Positions 26,895 to 36,529 of a DNA stretch of 64,000 bases are shown here, in pieces. The DNA is from Rhodospirillales bacterium. Lineage in GTDB: Bacteria > Pseudomonadota > Alphaproteobacteria > TMED109. The notes below the pieces were generated by a model, which was not told the origin of the DNA, made no database searches, and worked only from the letters and a program-made list of their open reading frames with translations. Within the stretch, counting starts at the first letter, position 1. Each line of letters begins with the position of its first letter. A program made the position numbers and the translations under genes. The stretch lies in contig VXPW01000052.1 in assembly GCA_009839325.1 (NCBI GenBank), positions 2,756-66,755 of the forward strand. Direction: 5' to 3'.

Positions 26895-28517
26895 ATGAAA
26901 GTCGTTGAATCGGTAGCGGAAATCCTGAAGCGTGAGAATGTCGAGATCATTTTCGGCTACCCGGTCAATCATGTCTTGGAGTACGCGGCCCGGGCCAACA
27001 TTCGACCGATCATCGTGCGGCAGGAGCGTATTGGCCTGCATATGGCAGATGCGATGTCCCGCATCACGTCGGGGGCCAAGATCGGCGTGTTCGCGATGCA
27101 GCATGGGCCCGGTTCCGAGAACGCGTACGGGGCGGTGGCCCAGGCCTTCGGCGAATCGGTGCCGATACTGGTGCTGCCGATGGGATACGCGCGGCGACTG
27201 GCTCACATTTCCCCCAATTTCAATTCCACCCAGGCTATGCGACCGGTCGCGAAATCGACGGAGCCGGTGACGGCCCCGGCGGAAGTCGGGAACGTGCTGC
27301 GGCGGGCGTTTTCCAAGTTGAGAACCGGTCGCGGCGGACCGGCGGTGGTCGAGATTCCGGCCGACCTCATGCAGGAGGAGCTGCCCGACGAACTCGACTA
27401 CGAGCCGGTCTATGCAACCCGCTACGGCCCCGACCCTGAGGCCGTCGCCCAGGCTGCCGGCCTCCTTCGGTCGGCAGCGCGCCCGGTCATCTATGCGGGT
27501 CAGGGAATCCACTATGCGAAGGCGTGGTCTGGCCTGCGGGAGTTGGCCGAGAAACTGGCGATACCCGTTTGCACCAGTCTCGGTGGCAAGAGCGCCTTTC
27601 CCGAGGACCACCCGCTGAGTCTTGGCTCGGGCGGCGTATCGATGCCCAAGCCGGTCCGGACCTTCCTGGATCAGGCGGATGTGATTTTGGGAATCGGGTG
27701 CAGTTTCACGGAAACCGCCTTCGGTGTGTCCATGCCGACGGGCAAGACGGTCATTCACGCCACGCTGGATCCGTCTGACCTGAACAAGGATGTCCGCTCG
27801 AAGGTCGGTCTCGTCGGCGACGCCGACTTGACGCTGAAGGCTCTGCTTGCGGCGCTGGAGGATGAACCGCCACGCGATTCCTCGGCGGTGGAGGCAGAGA
27901 TTTCGCAAAGCACGGAAGCATGGATGGCGGAGTGGCTGCCCAAGCTCACCAGCGATGCCGCGCCGCTCAGTCCGTACCGCGTGCTGTGGGAACTCCAGCA
28001 GACGGTCGACAAGGCCAATGTCGTCATCACCCACGACGCCGGTAGCCCGCGCGACCAGCTCTCGCCATTCTGGAAGGCCACCACGCCGCTCTCGTACATC
28101 GGCTGGGGCAAGACCACGCAGCTGGGCTACGGTCTCGGGCTTGCCATGGGTGCCAAGCTGGCCTGCCCGGAAAAGCTCTGCATCAACGTCTGGGGCGACG
28201 CCGCGATAGGTTTCACGGGCATGGACTTCGAGACCGCGGTTCGTGAACGCATCCCGATTCTCTCGATCCTGCTGAACAACTTCTCGATGGCCATCGAACT
28301 CAAGGTCATGCCGGTCTCGACGGAGAAGTATCGGTCGACCGACATTTCGGGCGATTACGCCGCCATGGCCCGCGCCTTCGGAGGGTACGGAGAGCGCGTC
28401 ACGGAGCCTGGCCAGATCCGCGAGGCCATTGCGCGCGGAATCGCTGCGACCGAGAGCGGTCAGCCGGCGCTGCTCGAGTTCATCACGTCGAAGGAAGTCC
28501 AGGTATCCAGGCACTAG
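26895..28517 (+). CDS. Thiamine-diphosphate-dependent enzyme of the acetolactate synthase family
   Basis: A 540-residue three-domain TPP enzyme. The catalytic glutamate is in IVRQERIGLHMADA (about residue 50). The central domain includes PVIYAGQGIHYA, and the TPP motif GDAAIGFTGMDFETAVRE (starting about residue 434) is followed by ILLNN. It is shorter than typical IlvB and lacks an adjacent regulatory subunit gene, so it is more likely a decarboxylase/carboligase of unknown substrate (for example oxalyl-CoA, sulfoacetaldehyde or benzoylformate-type) than a biosynthetic acetolactate synthase. An AGGAGAGAAG ribosome site precedes the ATG. It separates DUF177 from bamE, which are normally closer. 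Confidence 0.85.
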   Translation: MKVVESVAEILKRENVEIIFGYPVNHVLEYAARANIRPIIVRQERIGLHMADAMSRITSGAKIGVFAMQHGPGSENAYGAVAQAFGESVPILVLPMGYARRLAHISPNFNSTQAMRPVAKSTEPVTAPAEVGNVLRRAFSKLRTGRGGPAVVEIPADLMQEELPDELDYEPVYATRYGPDPEAVAQAAGLLRSAARPVIYAGQGIHYAKAWSGLRELAEKLAIPVCTSLGGKSAFPEDHPLSLGSGGVSMPKPVRTFLDQADVILGIGCSFTETAFGVSMPTGKTVIHATLDPSDLNKDVRSKVGLVGDADLTLKALLAALEDEPPRDSSAVEAEISQSTEAWMAEWLPKLTSDAAPLSPYRVLWELQQTVDKANVVITHDAGSPRDQLSPFWKATTPLSYIGWGKTTQLGYGLGLAMGAKLACPEKLCINVWGDAAIGFTGMDFETAVRERIPILSILLNNFSMAIELKVMPVSTEKYRSTDISGDYAAMARAFGGYGERVTEPGQIREAIARGIAATESGQPALLEFITSKEVQVSRH

Positions 28518-28721
28518 CGTGCTGCCAGGATGGGTGAGGCCGGGACGGCTGCAGTGCGTCCGCGCGCGTACGGAGGGCCGGGGTCAGGCACCGGCGCCGG
28601 CACCGCTACCGCCTTGCCGTACCGATCGGCCGTCATGGGAACGGTCGGCAACACTTCGTCTGGCGTGCAGGACGTACCCGCCTATGCTGACTGCTTCGCA
28701 TGCCTCACGGGAGTTCCGCCG

Positions 28722-29216
28722 TTGCGCATCTCGCCGCTAGCGTTGCCGCTGATCGCCTTGCTGGTGGCGTTGGCTGCCTGCGGGTCACCGCGCGTCACGA
28801 CCAACGGGTTCCTGTTTTCAGGGCTCGATCTTTCCTTCCTGGAAGAAGATGGCGTCACCTGTGAAGACGTCTTGGCAACACTGGGTACGCCCACGGCGCG
28901 GCGCCACTTCACCGGCGAGCCGTTTGGCAACGACGCGTGGTTCTACATCGGTCAACGTGTCAGCTACTACGCGTTCCTGAAGCCCGACGTGATCGAGCAG
29001 CGGGTGCTTGCGGTACTTTTCGATTCGGAGATCGACGCGGGACGGTCGAACTGCGGCGACAACCCTAACGTGCTGGAGATTGCGGATTACGGTGACAACG
29101 AGCTTCGCAACATGGTCTTCAATCCTGATGCGACGGTCGTTGTCGGCAACACGCGGACCCTGCTGCAGGAACTGTTCGGAGACATCGGCCGATTCTCCAC
29201 GCCGACCGTCCGGTAA
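28722..29216 (+). CDS. bamE: BamE-like outer-membrane assembly lipoprotein
   Basis: A 164-residue lipoprotein from TTG 28722, preceded by GGGAG at 8 bp: signal peptide with lipobox LAAC (mature Cys at residue 19-20), then an SmpA/OmlA-like fold with a TCEDVLATLGTPTARRHF segment and WFYIGQRVSYYAFLKPDV. BamE is an accessory part of the Bam complex that inserts outer-membrane proteins. Starting at the upstream ATG 28635 would put 29 residues ahead of the signal peptide, which is unlikely. Maturation would need Lgt and Lol, both encoded in this window. Confidence 0.85.
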   Translation: MRISPLALPLIALLVALAACGSPRVTTNGFLFSGLDLSFLEEDGVTCEDVLATLGTPTARRHFTGEPFGNDAWFYIGQRVSYYAFLKPDVIEQRVLAVLFDSEIDAGRSNCGDNPNVLEIADYGDNELRNMVFNPDATVVVGNTRTLLQELFGDIGRFSTPTVR

Positions 29217-29413
29217 CCGGTGGGGCGTGAACGCGAATGCGGGATCAATTGCGAGGACGCGCGCGCCAAGCCGAATGATCGGTTGACATCCCGACTCGGC
29301 TACCGGGTTTCGAGGGCGATGCCCTGGGCGGCGGTACTCGCGTTCCGTCCGATGGGCGTTTCACCCAGTGTTGCCCGTGCCGCCGAGGCTTGGAAGCGTC
29401 GTGACTCGACAGC

Positions 29414-30436
29414 ATGTCATGTCGCGATAGATGGGGGCAGCGGCCGTACTCGAAAGTCCCCGGCAGCGAGGATGCACGGTCCTTAGGCTTGTCCCAACGG
29501 ATGCGCCGCCGGCGTCGTGGTGACGATCCTGGAAGCGCGGTAACCGGCCCTCCAGAGAGTCCGACGCCCTCTTTGCTAGAGCCGAGAGTCGCCCGTCCAG
29601 CAGACCCCCGCCGGATACGGACAGAGGAGATATTCCGTGCCTCCCGGTTCGCCGAAGTGTTCACCGGGATTCACGACTTCGACATGGATGAACCGGAAGA
29701 GGATTACCCGATCTTCCGAATGACCTTCACGACCTGGGTCTTCCTCGCCCAGTTCCCTATTCCGAGTTACGCCCGCTGGTTGGCGGAACGTGGATCCTGG
29801 GCAGCCGATGGCTTCCATCGGCGCACCATGCAGCACTTCAACTGGCAGCGGCGGCAGCGTTTTCCGGAGCACGGCGGCCAGTGGCTACTCAAGATGCCCT
29901 TCCATCTGATGGAACTCGATACCTCGATGGCAACCTGTCCCGACGCCCTGTTCATTCAGATCCATCGGGAGCCGACCCAATTCATGGGATCGTGGAACAG
30001 CCTGGTGGAACGAATTCGCTCGCTCAACAGTGATCGGGTTGTTCCCTCCGAGGTCGGTGCTGAGCAGCTGTCGTTCATGAGCCGGATGCTGAACCGTGGA
30101 ATCCGGTTTCGGGAGTCGCATCCGGAGTTGGAATCCCGCTGGGTGGACGTGAACTACCATGAACTGGTTTGCGATCCGATGGCGGTGGTAGAGGCCATCT
30201 ACGGTCGGTTCGGGTGGCCGGTCACGCGATCAACCGTGAACGAGATGACCGGTTGGCTGGGCCAGCAGGCGGAACGGCGGCGGCGGGAGACTCGACACCA
30301 ATACACCCTGGATGATTATGGCCTGACCCACGCCGGGGTCGACGCGGCGTTCGCCGGTTATGCCAAGTTTCTCGCGACCCGAAACTACGTGCACGACATG
30401 AAACCGATGCTAACAACCCGCTGCGATACCCCCTGA
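29414..30436 (+). pseudogene. Sulfotransferase-family gene lacking its N-terminal PAPS loop
   Basis: The frame from about 29570 on matches the C-terminal two thirds of PF13469-type sulfotransferases: IPSYARWLAERG, HFNWQRR, WLLKMPFHL, and the 3'-phosphate motif in IQIHREPTQFMGSWNSL. The N-terminal third is absent: no GxPRSGTT loop, which binds the 5'-phosphosulfate of PAPS, appears in the frame or in the 200 bp upstream in any frame, and the first 50 codons are Arg-rich and unrelated. I therefore regard it as a truncated remnant, although the frame is intact for 340 codons and could still be expressed. Confidence 0.6.
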
Positions 30437-30852
30437 CGACAAGACCTCTGAACACGGCTATGCGAGTACAGACGACTTGACAGACTCCTCCGGCGGCCGG
30501 TTCATGGACGCAGGCGCCCACTTGCGAGTGTAAAGTTGATACGCAGTTTCAACCGACTTGCCCGATGCTACTGGTTCCGTCGCACCAGCCATCTCCGCCC
30601 CGTGAGTGAACATCAGATGTTTGATGTTGAACCGATCATCGGCGTCCGTTGAACGCGCGTCGACGACGCACGTCCGTGTTCGGACGCCGGGGGAGTTGCC
30701 TCGAAGCAAGTTGGAGACATTCAGCGGGGTCCGTATAACGTGTACGCCGTCGACGCAGCGGCACCTATCGTTGTTCCGCAAGGACAACAGTCGCCTGCAA
30801 GTTATCCGTGGACATCACGCAATGCATCCGAAACAGATGAAGGAGAATCGAG
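30437..30852. other. Intergenic region upstream of the LysN-like aminotransferase gene
   Basis: 416 bp without an assigned gene. A 109-codon minus-strand frame (30458-30787) is open but matches nothing I recognise. The promoter listed separately lies at 30711-30739 and would leave a leader of about 107 bases before the GTG start. Confidence 0.45.
30711..30739 (+). promoter_or_regulatory. Candidate promoter of the aminotransferase gene
   Basis: TTGGAG (30711-30716) and TATAAC (30734-30739, 5/6 to consensus) are separated by 17 bp. The -35 box is weak. The gene start is 114 bp downstream. Confidence 0.4.
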
Positions 30853-32094
30853 GTGGCAGTGACCATTGACTATGCAGCGCTGCTGGCGCCTGATCTCCCA
30901 GCTCCAGCTCCCGGTTGGCAGGGGCGCCCGCCCTACAATTTCATCGGTGGGCACGTCGATGCCGCCAGCATGCCGGTTGAAGACATGATTGCGGCGACGG
31001 CGGCGGTCCTTCGCCGGGATGGCGCCACGCTTTCCACCTACGGACTAGAGAGCGGCCCACTCGGTTATCAGCCACTGCGTGAGTTTGTCGCGGCCAAGCT
31101 CGGGAAACGGAGCGGGATGTCGATATCGGCAGACCAGGTCCTGATCACCTCGGGTTCCATACAGGCGCTCGACCTCGTCAACGGGATGTTTTGCTGTCCC
31201 GGTGACACGGTCCTGGTTGAGCAGTTCACCTATGCAGGCGCACTCAGCCGGCTCCGTGGTCTCGGCGTGACCCCAATCGGCATCCCGCTGGACGAAAGCG
31301 GCATGCGCGCGGATCTGCTGGCCGCAAAGCTGGCTGAGCTCAAGGCACAGGCGATCCAGCCGAAGTTCATCTACGTCATTCCAACTGTCCAGAATCCTGA
31401 TGGCAGCATCATGCCCGAGGCACGGCGCGCGGAACTGCTTGAAGTGTCCGCCGAATACGGTGTGCCGATTTTCGAGGATGAATGTTACGCGGACCTGTTG
31501 TGGACGGGCGAACGTCCGCCAGCTATTGCGGCCATGGATCGCCGCCAACAGGTCATCCACTGCGGCTCGTTTTCGAAGACCATCGCGCCGGCTCTGCGAG
31601 TGGGCTACATCGTTGCGGAGCCAAACCTCGTGGCGCAAATGGCTGCCTGCAAGGAAGACGGTGGCACTGGAGCGCTCGAGCAAATGATGCTGTCCGAGTA
31701 TTGCCGAGGGCACTTTGACGACCATGTCGCCAAGGTCACGGTCCTGCTCAAGGAGAAGCTCGACGTGATGATCGAGGCGCTGGAGGAGAACTTCGGAACG
31801 ACTGCCGAATTCACGCCGCCTCCTGGTGGGATCTTCCTGTGGGTCACATTCCCGGACGTCGTGGACGCCACGAAGCTGGCTACAGCCGCGGCCGCCCGAG
31901 GAGTGACCATCAATCCCGGACCCGACTGGTCAGCTGATGCTGCGCCTGCGCGTTCGCGGATACGCCTTTGTTTCGGGAACCCGACGGCAGATGCGATTCG
32001 GGAGGGTGTGAAGGTGCTCGCGGACGTCTGTCACGAGGAGTTCGGCATTCCGGTGCGGAGCGCGAATGTCGAGCGGAACAGGCTGACGGGCTGA
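30853..32094 (+). CDS. PLP-dependent aminotransferase, 2-aminoadipate aminotransferase (LysN)-like
   Basis: A 413-residue fold-type I aminotransferase of the MocR-like/LysN group without the DNA-binding domain. TYGLESGPLGYQPLRE (about 57-72), NPDGSIMP, EDECYADLLW, and the PLP-lysine in GSFSKTIAPALRVGY (about 242-256) are visible. Such enzymes transaminate 2-aminoadipate, kynurenine or branched/aromatic amino acids. The GTG start is preceded by AAGGAGAA at about 8 bp. No pathway partner is adjacent apart from a GST gene. Confidence 0.85.
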   Translation: MAVTIDYAALLAPDLPAPAPGWQGRPPYNFIGGHVDAASMPVEDMIAATAAVLRRDGATLSTYGLESGPLGYQPLREFVAAKLGKRSGMSISADQVLITSGSIQALDLVNGMFCCPGDTVLVEQFTYAGALSRLRGLGVTPIGIPLDESGMRADLLAAKLAELKAQAIQPKFIYVIPTVQNPDGSIMPEARRAELLEVSAEYGVPIFEDECYADLLWTGERPPAIAAMDRRQQVIHCGSFSKTIAPALRVGYIVAEPNLVAQMAACKEDGGTGALEQMMLSEYCRGHFDDHVAKVTVLLKEKLDVMIEALEENFGTTAEFTPPPGGIFLWVTFPDVVDATKLATAAAARGVTINPGPDWSADAAPARSRIRLCFGNPTADAIREGVKVLADVCHEEFGIPVRSANVERNRLTG

Positions 32095-32368
32095 CCGGGC
32101 GCCAGCGTCGGTTCCGGTGAGGGGCAAGACGTCCGCTTGGCCGGAGAGACCGCCTGCACCTATCTGGGGATTGACGCTCGATCCAATCGGGATGAACTCG
32201 ACTTTTTGGAGGGTGCGGGGTTCCAGCGGTCGACGGGAACCCCTGCCAGCATGAGCGACAGAGCGCGTGCAATCCGAGTCCCGCAATGCTAAGTCATCCG
32301 CTTCGGCGTCCCCATGGTCGGGATGCCGGATTCCGCAGATGTCCGCTAAGCCCTTGAAGGAAGACGCA

Positions 32369-33244
32369 ATGACGGGTGCCGCACCTTATGAACCGCCGAC
32401 AGTCTGGAAATGGGAAAAGGAGAGCGGCGGCCGCTTTGCCTCGATCAATCGCCCAGTGTCCGGCGCCACACACGATAAGGAGCTTCCGCGCGGCCGGCAC
32501 CCTCTCCAGCTGTACTCGCTGGCGACTCCCAACGGGGTCAAGGTCACGGTGATGCTCGAGGAGTTGCTGGCGGCCGGGCACAGTGGTGCGGAGTACGACG
32601 CCTACGTGATCCACATCGGGAACGGCGATCAGTTCGGGTCCGGGTTCGTTGCCATCAATCCGAACTCGAAGATTCCTGCCCTGGTGGACTACTCGCTGCC
32701 CAAACCGACGCGAGTGTTCGAATCGGGAGCGATCCTGTTGTACCTCGCGGAGAAATTCGGCGCCTTCATTCCGGAAGACCCGTCCGAACGGGCCGAGTGT
32801 CTCTCCTGGCTGTTCTGGCAGATGGGTTCGTCGCCCTACCTCGGCGGTGGATTCGGGCACTTCTACGCATACGCGCCCTACAAGATGGAGTACCCGATCG
32901 ATCGCTACACCATGGAGGTGAAACGCCAGCTCGATGTCCTCGATAGGCGCTTGGCCGAGACCCGGTACCTAGCGGGCGATGCGTACACCGTTGCCGATAT
33001 TGCGGTCTGGCCGTGGTACGGTGTCCTGACAACGGGCAGGCTATACGACGCGGCCGAGTTCTTGGCTGCAAGCGAATACCAGAACGTCGTCCGCTGGTAC
33101 GAAGAGATTGCCGCCCGCGACGCCGTCGTGAGGGGGCGGAAAGTCAACCGTATCAGCGGGCCGCTGGAAGACCAGCTGCGCGAGCGCCACGACGCATCCG
33201 ATTTCGAGCTTCGGACCCAGGACCGGCTCGAGGCCGCCGCGTAG
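32369..33244 (+). CDS. yghU: YghU-type glutathione-dependent disulfide oxidoreductase
   Basis: A 291-residue nu-class GST strongly resembling E. coli YghU: VWKWEKESGGRFASINRPVSG near the start is collinear with it, then LATPNGVKVTVMLEE (Thr-Pro-Asn glutathione site), NPNSKIPAL, FESGAILLYLAEKFG, GGGFGHFYAYAP and the C-terminal LRERHDASDFE. Acts on glutathione disulfide and organic hydroperoxides in the cytoplasm. GGAAG precedes ATG 32369; an upstream ATG at 32339 is also in frame. Convergent with the LacI gene. Confidence 0.93.
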   Translation: MTGAAPYEPPTVWKWEKESGGRFASINRPVSGATHDKELPRGRHPLQLYSLATPNGVKVTVMLEELLAAGHSGAEYDAYVIHIGNGDQFGSGFVAINPNSKIPALVDYSLPKPTRVFESGAILLYLAEKFGAFIPEDPSERAECLSWLFWQMGSSPYLGGGFGHFYAYAPYKMEYPIDRYTMEVKRQLDVLDRRLAETRYLAGDAYTVADIAVWPWYGVLTTGRLYDAAEFLAASEYQNVVRWYEEIAARDAVVRGRKVNRISGPLEDQLRERHDASDFELRTQDRLEAAA

Positions 33245-33336
33245 GACTGCCGGCTCGCGATCCGTGATCCGACTTGTGCGGTCCTGTGCCGGGCGAACTT
33301 GCGTCGTGAAGACGGTGCCGTCCGCTGACCGGTGCG

Positions 33337-34350
33337 TCACGAACCCGATGGAATCCGGAAGCCGCAGGTTTCCCGAATGATCAGTTCCGGCCGGAGCACG
33401 ATCCGCTGCTGCGGCGCTTCCGGATGGTCGATACGCTCGATGAGGGCCGCGGCCGCGCGACGTCCCATTTCGTCGCGGTCGACGGCGGTGACACTCAGCG
33501 AAGGGTTGGTCATGCCGGTTTCTTCCACGTCCTCACTGCCGATGAGCGCGAAATTCCTTCCCGGGTACAAGCCGTCTCTCTGGAGACCCGCCATCAGACC
33601 AAGGGCAAGTGAATCGTTGTAGCAGATGGCGGCCGTGGGCCGCGGCGACAGCGATGCTATCCAGCGTGCTGCGTCAAATCCGGCCTTCCGGGTCGGGTCG
33701 GAGGATCGAACAAGCGCCGGGTCGAATCCTACTGAAGCACAGTCGAGAGACTCGCGATAGCCGCTGAATCGTTCAACGAAGCAGCTGACCCGGGTGTCCC
33801 CGCCGACAAGGGCGATCCGTCGGTGGCCCTGTCGGAGCAGTCGATTTGTCGCCATTCGCGCCGCTTCCCGGTCATCGTTGATCACGTAATCGAATCCAAG
33901 TTCGAACACGGCTCGCGAGACAAAGACCGTCGGCGGGATGCCATCCTGCCCGAGCCGAAAATGGGCCGTCGTCGTACCCACTGCGGGACAAACGATCAGG
34001 CCATCAGCGCTGTACTCCGCCATTTTTCGAACGAAGTCGGTCTGGCGCGAGATCACTTCATTCGTGTGGCACAGAAACGCTGTTTGCCCGGACGCTGCCA
34101 AAGCGTCCGCCAACGACGTGAGGAGTGAGCTGAAGAACGGGTCCGAGACGTTGTTGAGAATGACCCCGACGGTCTGGGTCATGGAGGTGCGAAGGCTTGC
34201 CGCGCTTCGTTGATAGACGTAGCCAAGCTCGGTAATGGCAGCGAGAACCCGCTCCCGCGTCGCAGCCGAGATTCGCTCGTTGCCGCGCATGGCGAGAGAT
34301 ACCGTCGCCGCGGACACACCAACGTGTTCGGCAACGTCGCGGAGAGTCAT
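33337..34350 (-). CDS. LacI-family transcriptional regulator
   Basis: A 337-residue repressor. The N-terminal helix-turn-helix reads MTLRDVAEHVGVSAATVSLAMRG, with the hinge and a periplasmic-binding-protein-like effector domain behind it (VGVILNNVSDPFFSSLL, ICYNDSLALGLM, GSEDVEETGMTNPSLS). I chose ATG 34350; the in-frame TTG at 34374 would add eight residues. It lies downstream of the rhodanese and TRAP genes on the same strand and is the obvious candidate regulator of that operon. Effectors are usually sugars or sugar acids. Confidence 0.9.
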   Translation of the reverse strand: MTLRDVAEHVGVSAATVSLAMRGNERISAATRERVLAAITELGYVYQRSAASLRTSMTQTVGVILNNVSDPFFSSLLTSLADALAASGQTAFLCHTNEVISRQTDFVRKMAEYSADGLIVCPAVGTTTAHFRLGQDGIPPTVFVSRAVFELGFDYVINDDREAARMATNRLLRQGHRRIALVGGDTRVSCFVERFSGYRESLDCASVGFDPALVRSSDPTRKAGFDAARWIASLSPRPTAAICYNDSLALGLMAGLQRDGLYPGRNFALIGSEDVEETGMTNPSLSVTAVDRDEMGRRAAAALIERIDHPEAPQQRIVLRPELIIRETCGFRIPSGS

Positions 34351-34589
34351 CCTGCCCAAGAAGGAGCACTCCAAAGCCGCTGAGACTTGAAGGTATCACG
34401 GGCTGATTGAACTTGCACGGCTGGAGGCGATACCACTGCCGTGCGCGCGGACTAGCGACCCACGGAAGTCGGTTGTCGGCCTGCCGCAACTGACCAACAA
34501 TTACGGCACGCTAAGGCACGAAAAGGGGTTCATTGTGCCGCCCGCACTTCGAACTGCACATTCTGTGTCATTGTGTCTTGACGTCGGTG

Positions 34590-35000
34590 CTATCGGTGCG
34601 GTACGGTCGGCCGACCCTCGGCGATCCATTGCAGGATCCCTTGGTGCGCGTTGTAGACTTGGCGGTACCCAAGCTGCTCGCTCAGTAGGCGGCTCACTGC
34701 AGCGCTGCGTCCGCCGCTACGGCAGATCAGCACGATGGGTTCATCGGCAGCCGCGATCGGTCCGATCGCTGCCATCCATGCGCGCACGTCAAAACGTCCC
34801 TCCTCATCAAAAAAGGTCTGGAGGTGGCTGCCTTCGATGATGCCGGTCTGCATCCACTCATCGGGTCTTCGGATGTCGATGACAGCAACCCCGTTCGCCA
34901 GCAGCTGTTCAAGCGTAGTATTGCCGATGTCCGTTACCTCGCCGCGGGCAGGGGAACTGGCGGCAAAGGTCAAGACGACGAAGAGTGCCAGTTTCAGCAT
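34590..35000 (-). CDS. Secreted single-domain rhodanese-like protein
   Basis: A 136-residue protein with a cleavable signal peptide (LALFVVLTFAASSPARG) followed by one rhodanese domain. The active-site loop is CRSGGRS (catalytic Cys at about residue 96), so sulfur transfer is possible; IDIRRPDEWMQTG and the C-terminal YRQVYNAHQGILQW are typical. A periplasmic location suggests a role in sulfur or thiosulfate handling or redox repair. Lies 225 bp downstream of the TRAP genes on the same strand, so it may belong to that unit. Confidence 0.85.
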   Translation of the reverse strand: MLKLALFVVLTFAASSPARGEVTDIGNTTLEQLLANGVAVIDIRRPDEWMQTGIIEGSHLQTFFDEEGRFDVRAWMAAIGPIAAADEPIVLICRSGGRSAAVSRLLSEQLGYRQVYNAHQGILQWIAEGRPTVPHR

Positions 35001-35224
35001 CGGGACACCCCCGGGATCGGGTCGGATGAGCAGGTCTAGCCTACCGCACTTGCGATGGCTGGAAGCGCGGTGGCGACCTGTCCTGCGAGGGTGACCGTTT
35101 CCGGCAGGCGGCCACGCCGCGTGTGCGGAAGTGGACAGGCTTCGCACGTGGAGCAATTCCCGTCCCATGGCATCCGCTCTGGGGCGCTGTTCCAAGCTTG
35201 GCAACGTCGGTGCTGCCGCTTGAG

Positions 35225-36520
35225 CTACAAGCGGAACGGAATGTAGAGCGCGATATCGGGGACGGCGACGACAATCGATACCGTGATCAGGATCAGGATC
35301 ACGAACGGGAGCACGCCGTGCACGATGTCGGCGATCGTGGTTCCGGCTCCGTCAGGGGTCTGGCGGGCGACCGCTTGGATCACGAACAGGTTCAGGCCTA
35401 CCGGAGGCGTGATCAGGGCGCACTCGATCATCATCGTGAAGATCACGCCAAACCAGATCGGGTCGATGCCGAGGCCGCCCAACGACGGCTGAATGATGGG
35501 CAGCATCAACAGCATCATGGAGAGCGTTTCGAGGACACAGCCCAGCGCCAGCAGCAACGCGCAGATGGCCACGATGAATGCGAGCGGGCCGGTCATGCTG
35601 CCGGTTACGAACGCGGTGACATCTTGCGGGAGCTGATAGAGCGTGATGGCCTGCCCGAACACCTTCGCGCCGACGATGATGAACAGGATCATCACCGTCG
35701 TTCGCATCGACGAGATCGCGATCTGCGGCAGGTCGGAAATCCGCAGCGAGCGATAGATGCCCAGCGTGATTACCAGCGCCGCGACGAAGCCGACGCCGGC
35801 GGCTTCGGTGGGTGTGAAAACGCCCAGATAGATGCCGAACACAATGCCGGCCGCCAGCGCGAAGGCAGGCAATGCCCGTGCCGTGGCCGTCCACCGCTCG
35901 GCCCAGCTGGCGCGGGGCATCGACTGGTAGCCCGACCCGAAGTGCGCCTTTGCCACGACGTACGCAATGAACACCGTGGCCAGCAGCAGGCCGGGGCCGA
36001 TGCCCGCCAGGAACAGGTCGACGATCGATTCCGAGAGTACGAAACCGAACACGATCATCGGGATCGAAGGAGGTATCAGGATGCCCAGGGTACCGCCTGC
36101 CGCCAGCAGGCCGAAGACGAAGCGCCGCTCGTAGCCGCGGTTGACCATCTCCGGGATCGCGACCGTACCGATCGTTGCCGACGTGGCGACCGATGATCCG
36201 GACGTCGCTCCGAAGATGGCGCAGGACAGGACGGTCGCAACGGCCAGCCCGCCCGGCCAGTGGCCGATCCAGCTCTGCACAGCGCTGAACAGGCGTTCGC
36301 CGGCACCGCCCTTGAGCAGCACATTGGCCATCAGGATGAACAGCGGCACCGCCAGCAGGATGAAATTGTCCACGCTGGAGAGCATCGCCTGCGGAATCAT
36401 GAGCGGTGAGTAGCCGCCGACCAGCAGCATCACGATGCCGAGCCCGGCCATGGCGAAGGCGATGTCGATTCCCGCCAGAAGGAATCCGAACAGCGTTAGC
36501 AGGATGACGATGCCGGTCAC
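35225..36520 (-). CDS. dctM: TRAP transporter large permease (DctM)
   Basis: A 431-residue inner-membrane subunit with 11-12 hydrophobic segments; it carries the ion-coupled solute path of the TRAP system. Family text includes AVPLFILMANVL, GATSGSSVATSATIG, LGILIPPSIPMIVFG and ITPPVGLNLFVIQ. The GTG start lies 9 bp after the DctQ stop. It forms one transporter with the DctQ and DctP genes upstream and a lyase gene as first member of the operon. Confidence 0.95.
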   Translation of the reverse strand: MTGIVILLTLFGFLLAGIDIAFAMAGLGIVMLLVGGYSPLMIPQAMLSSVDNFILLAVPLFILMANVLLKGGAGERLFSAVQSWIGHWPGGLAVATVLSCAIFGATSGSSVATSATIGTVAIPEMVNRGYERRFVFGLLAAGGTLGILIPPSIPMIVFGFVLSESIVDLFLAGIGPGLLLATVFIAYVVAKAHFGSGYQSMPRASWAERWTATARALPAFALAAGIVFGIYLGVFTPTEAAGVGFVAALVITLGIYRSLRISDLPQIAISSMRTTVMILFIIVGAKVFGQAITLYQLPQDVTAFVTGSMTGPLAFIVAICALLLALGCVLETLSMMLLMLPIIQPSLGGLGIDPIWFGVIFTMMIECALITPPVGLNLFVIQAVARQTPDGAGTTIADIVHGVLPFVILILITVSIVVAVPDIALYIPFRL

Positions 36521-36529
36521 GGCGCGCCG

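Noticed and set aside
22957-33244. Reading the two GST genes, aminotransferase and sulfotransferase fragment as one detoxification cluster
   Set aside because: They are separated by core genes or long gaps and have different orientations or leaders; nothing in the sequence ties them together.
34392-34434. GGTATC / GATACC inverted repeat upstream of the LacI gene
   Set aside because: Half-sites are 31 bp apart and lack the central CG usual for LacI operators, so it is not claimed as an operator.
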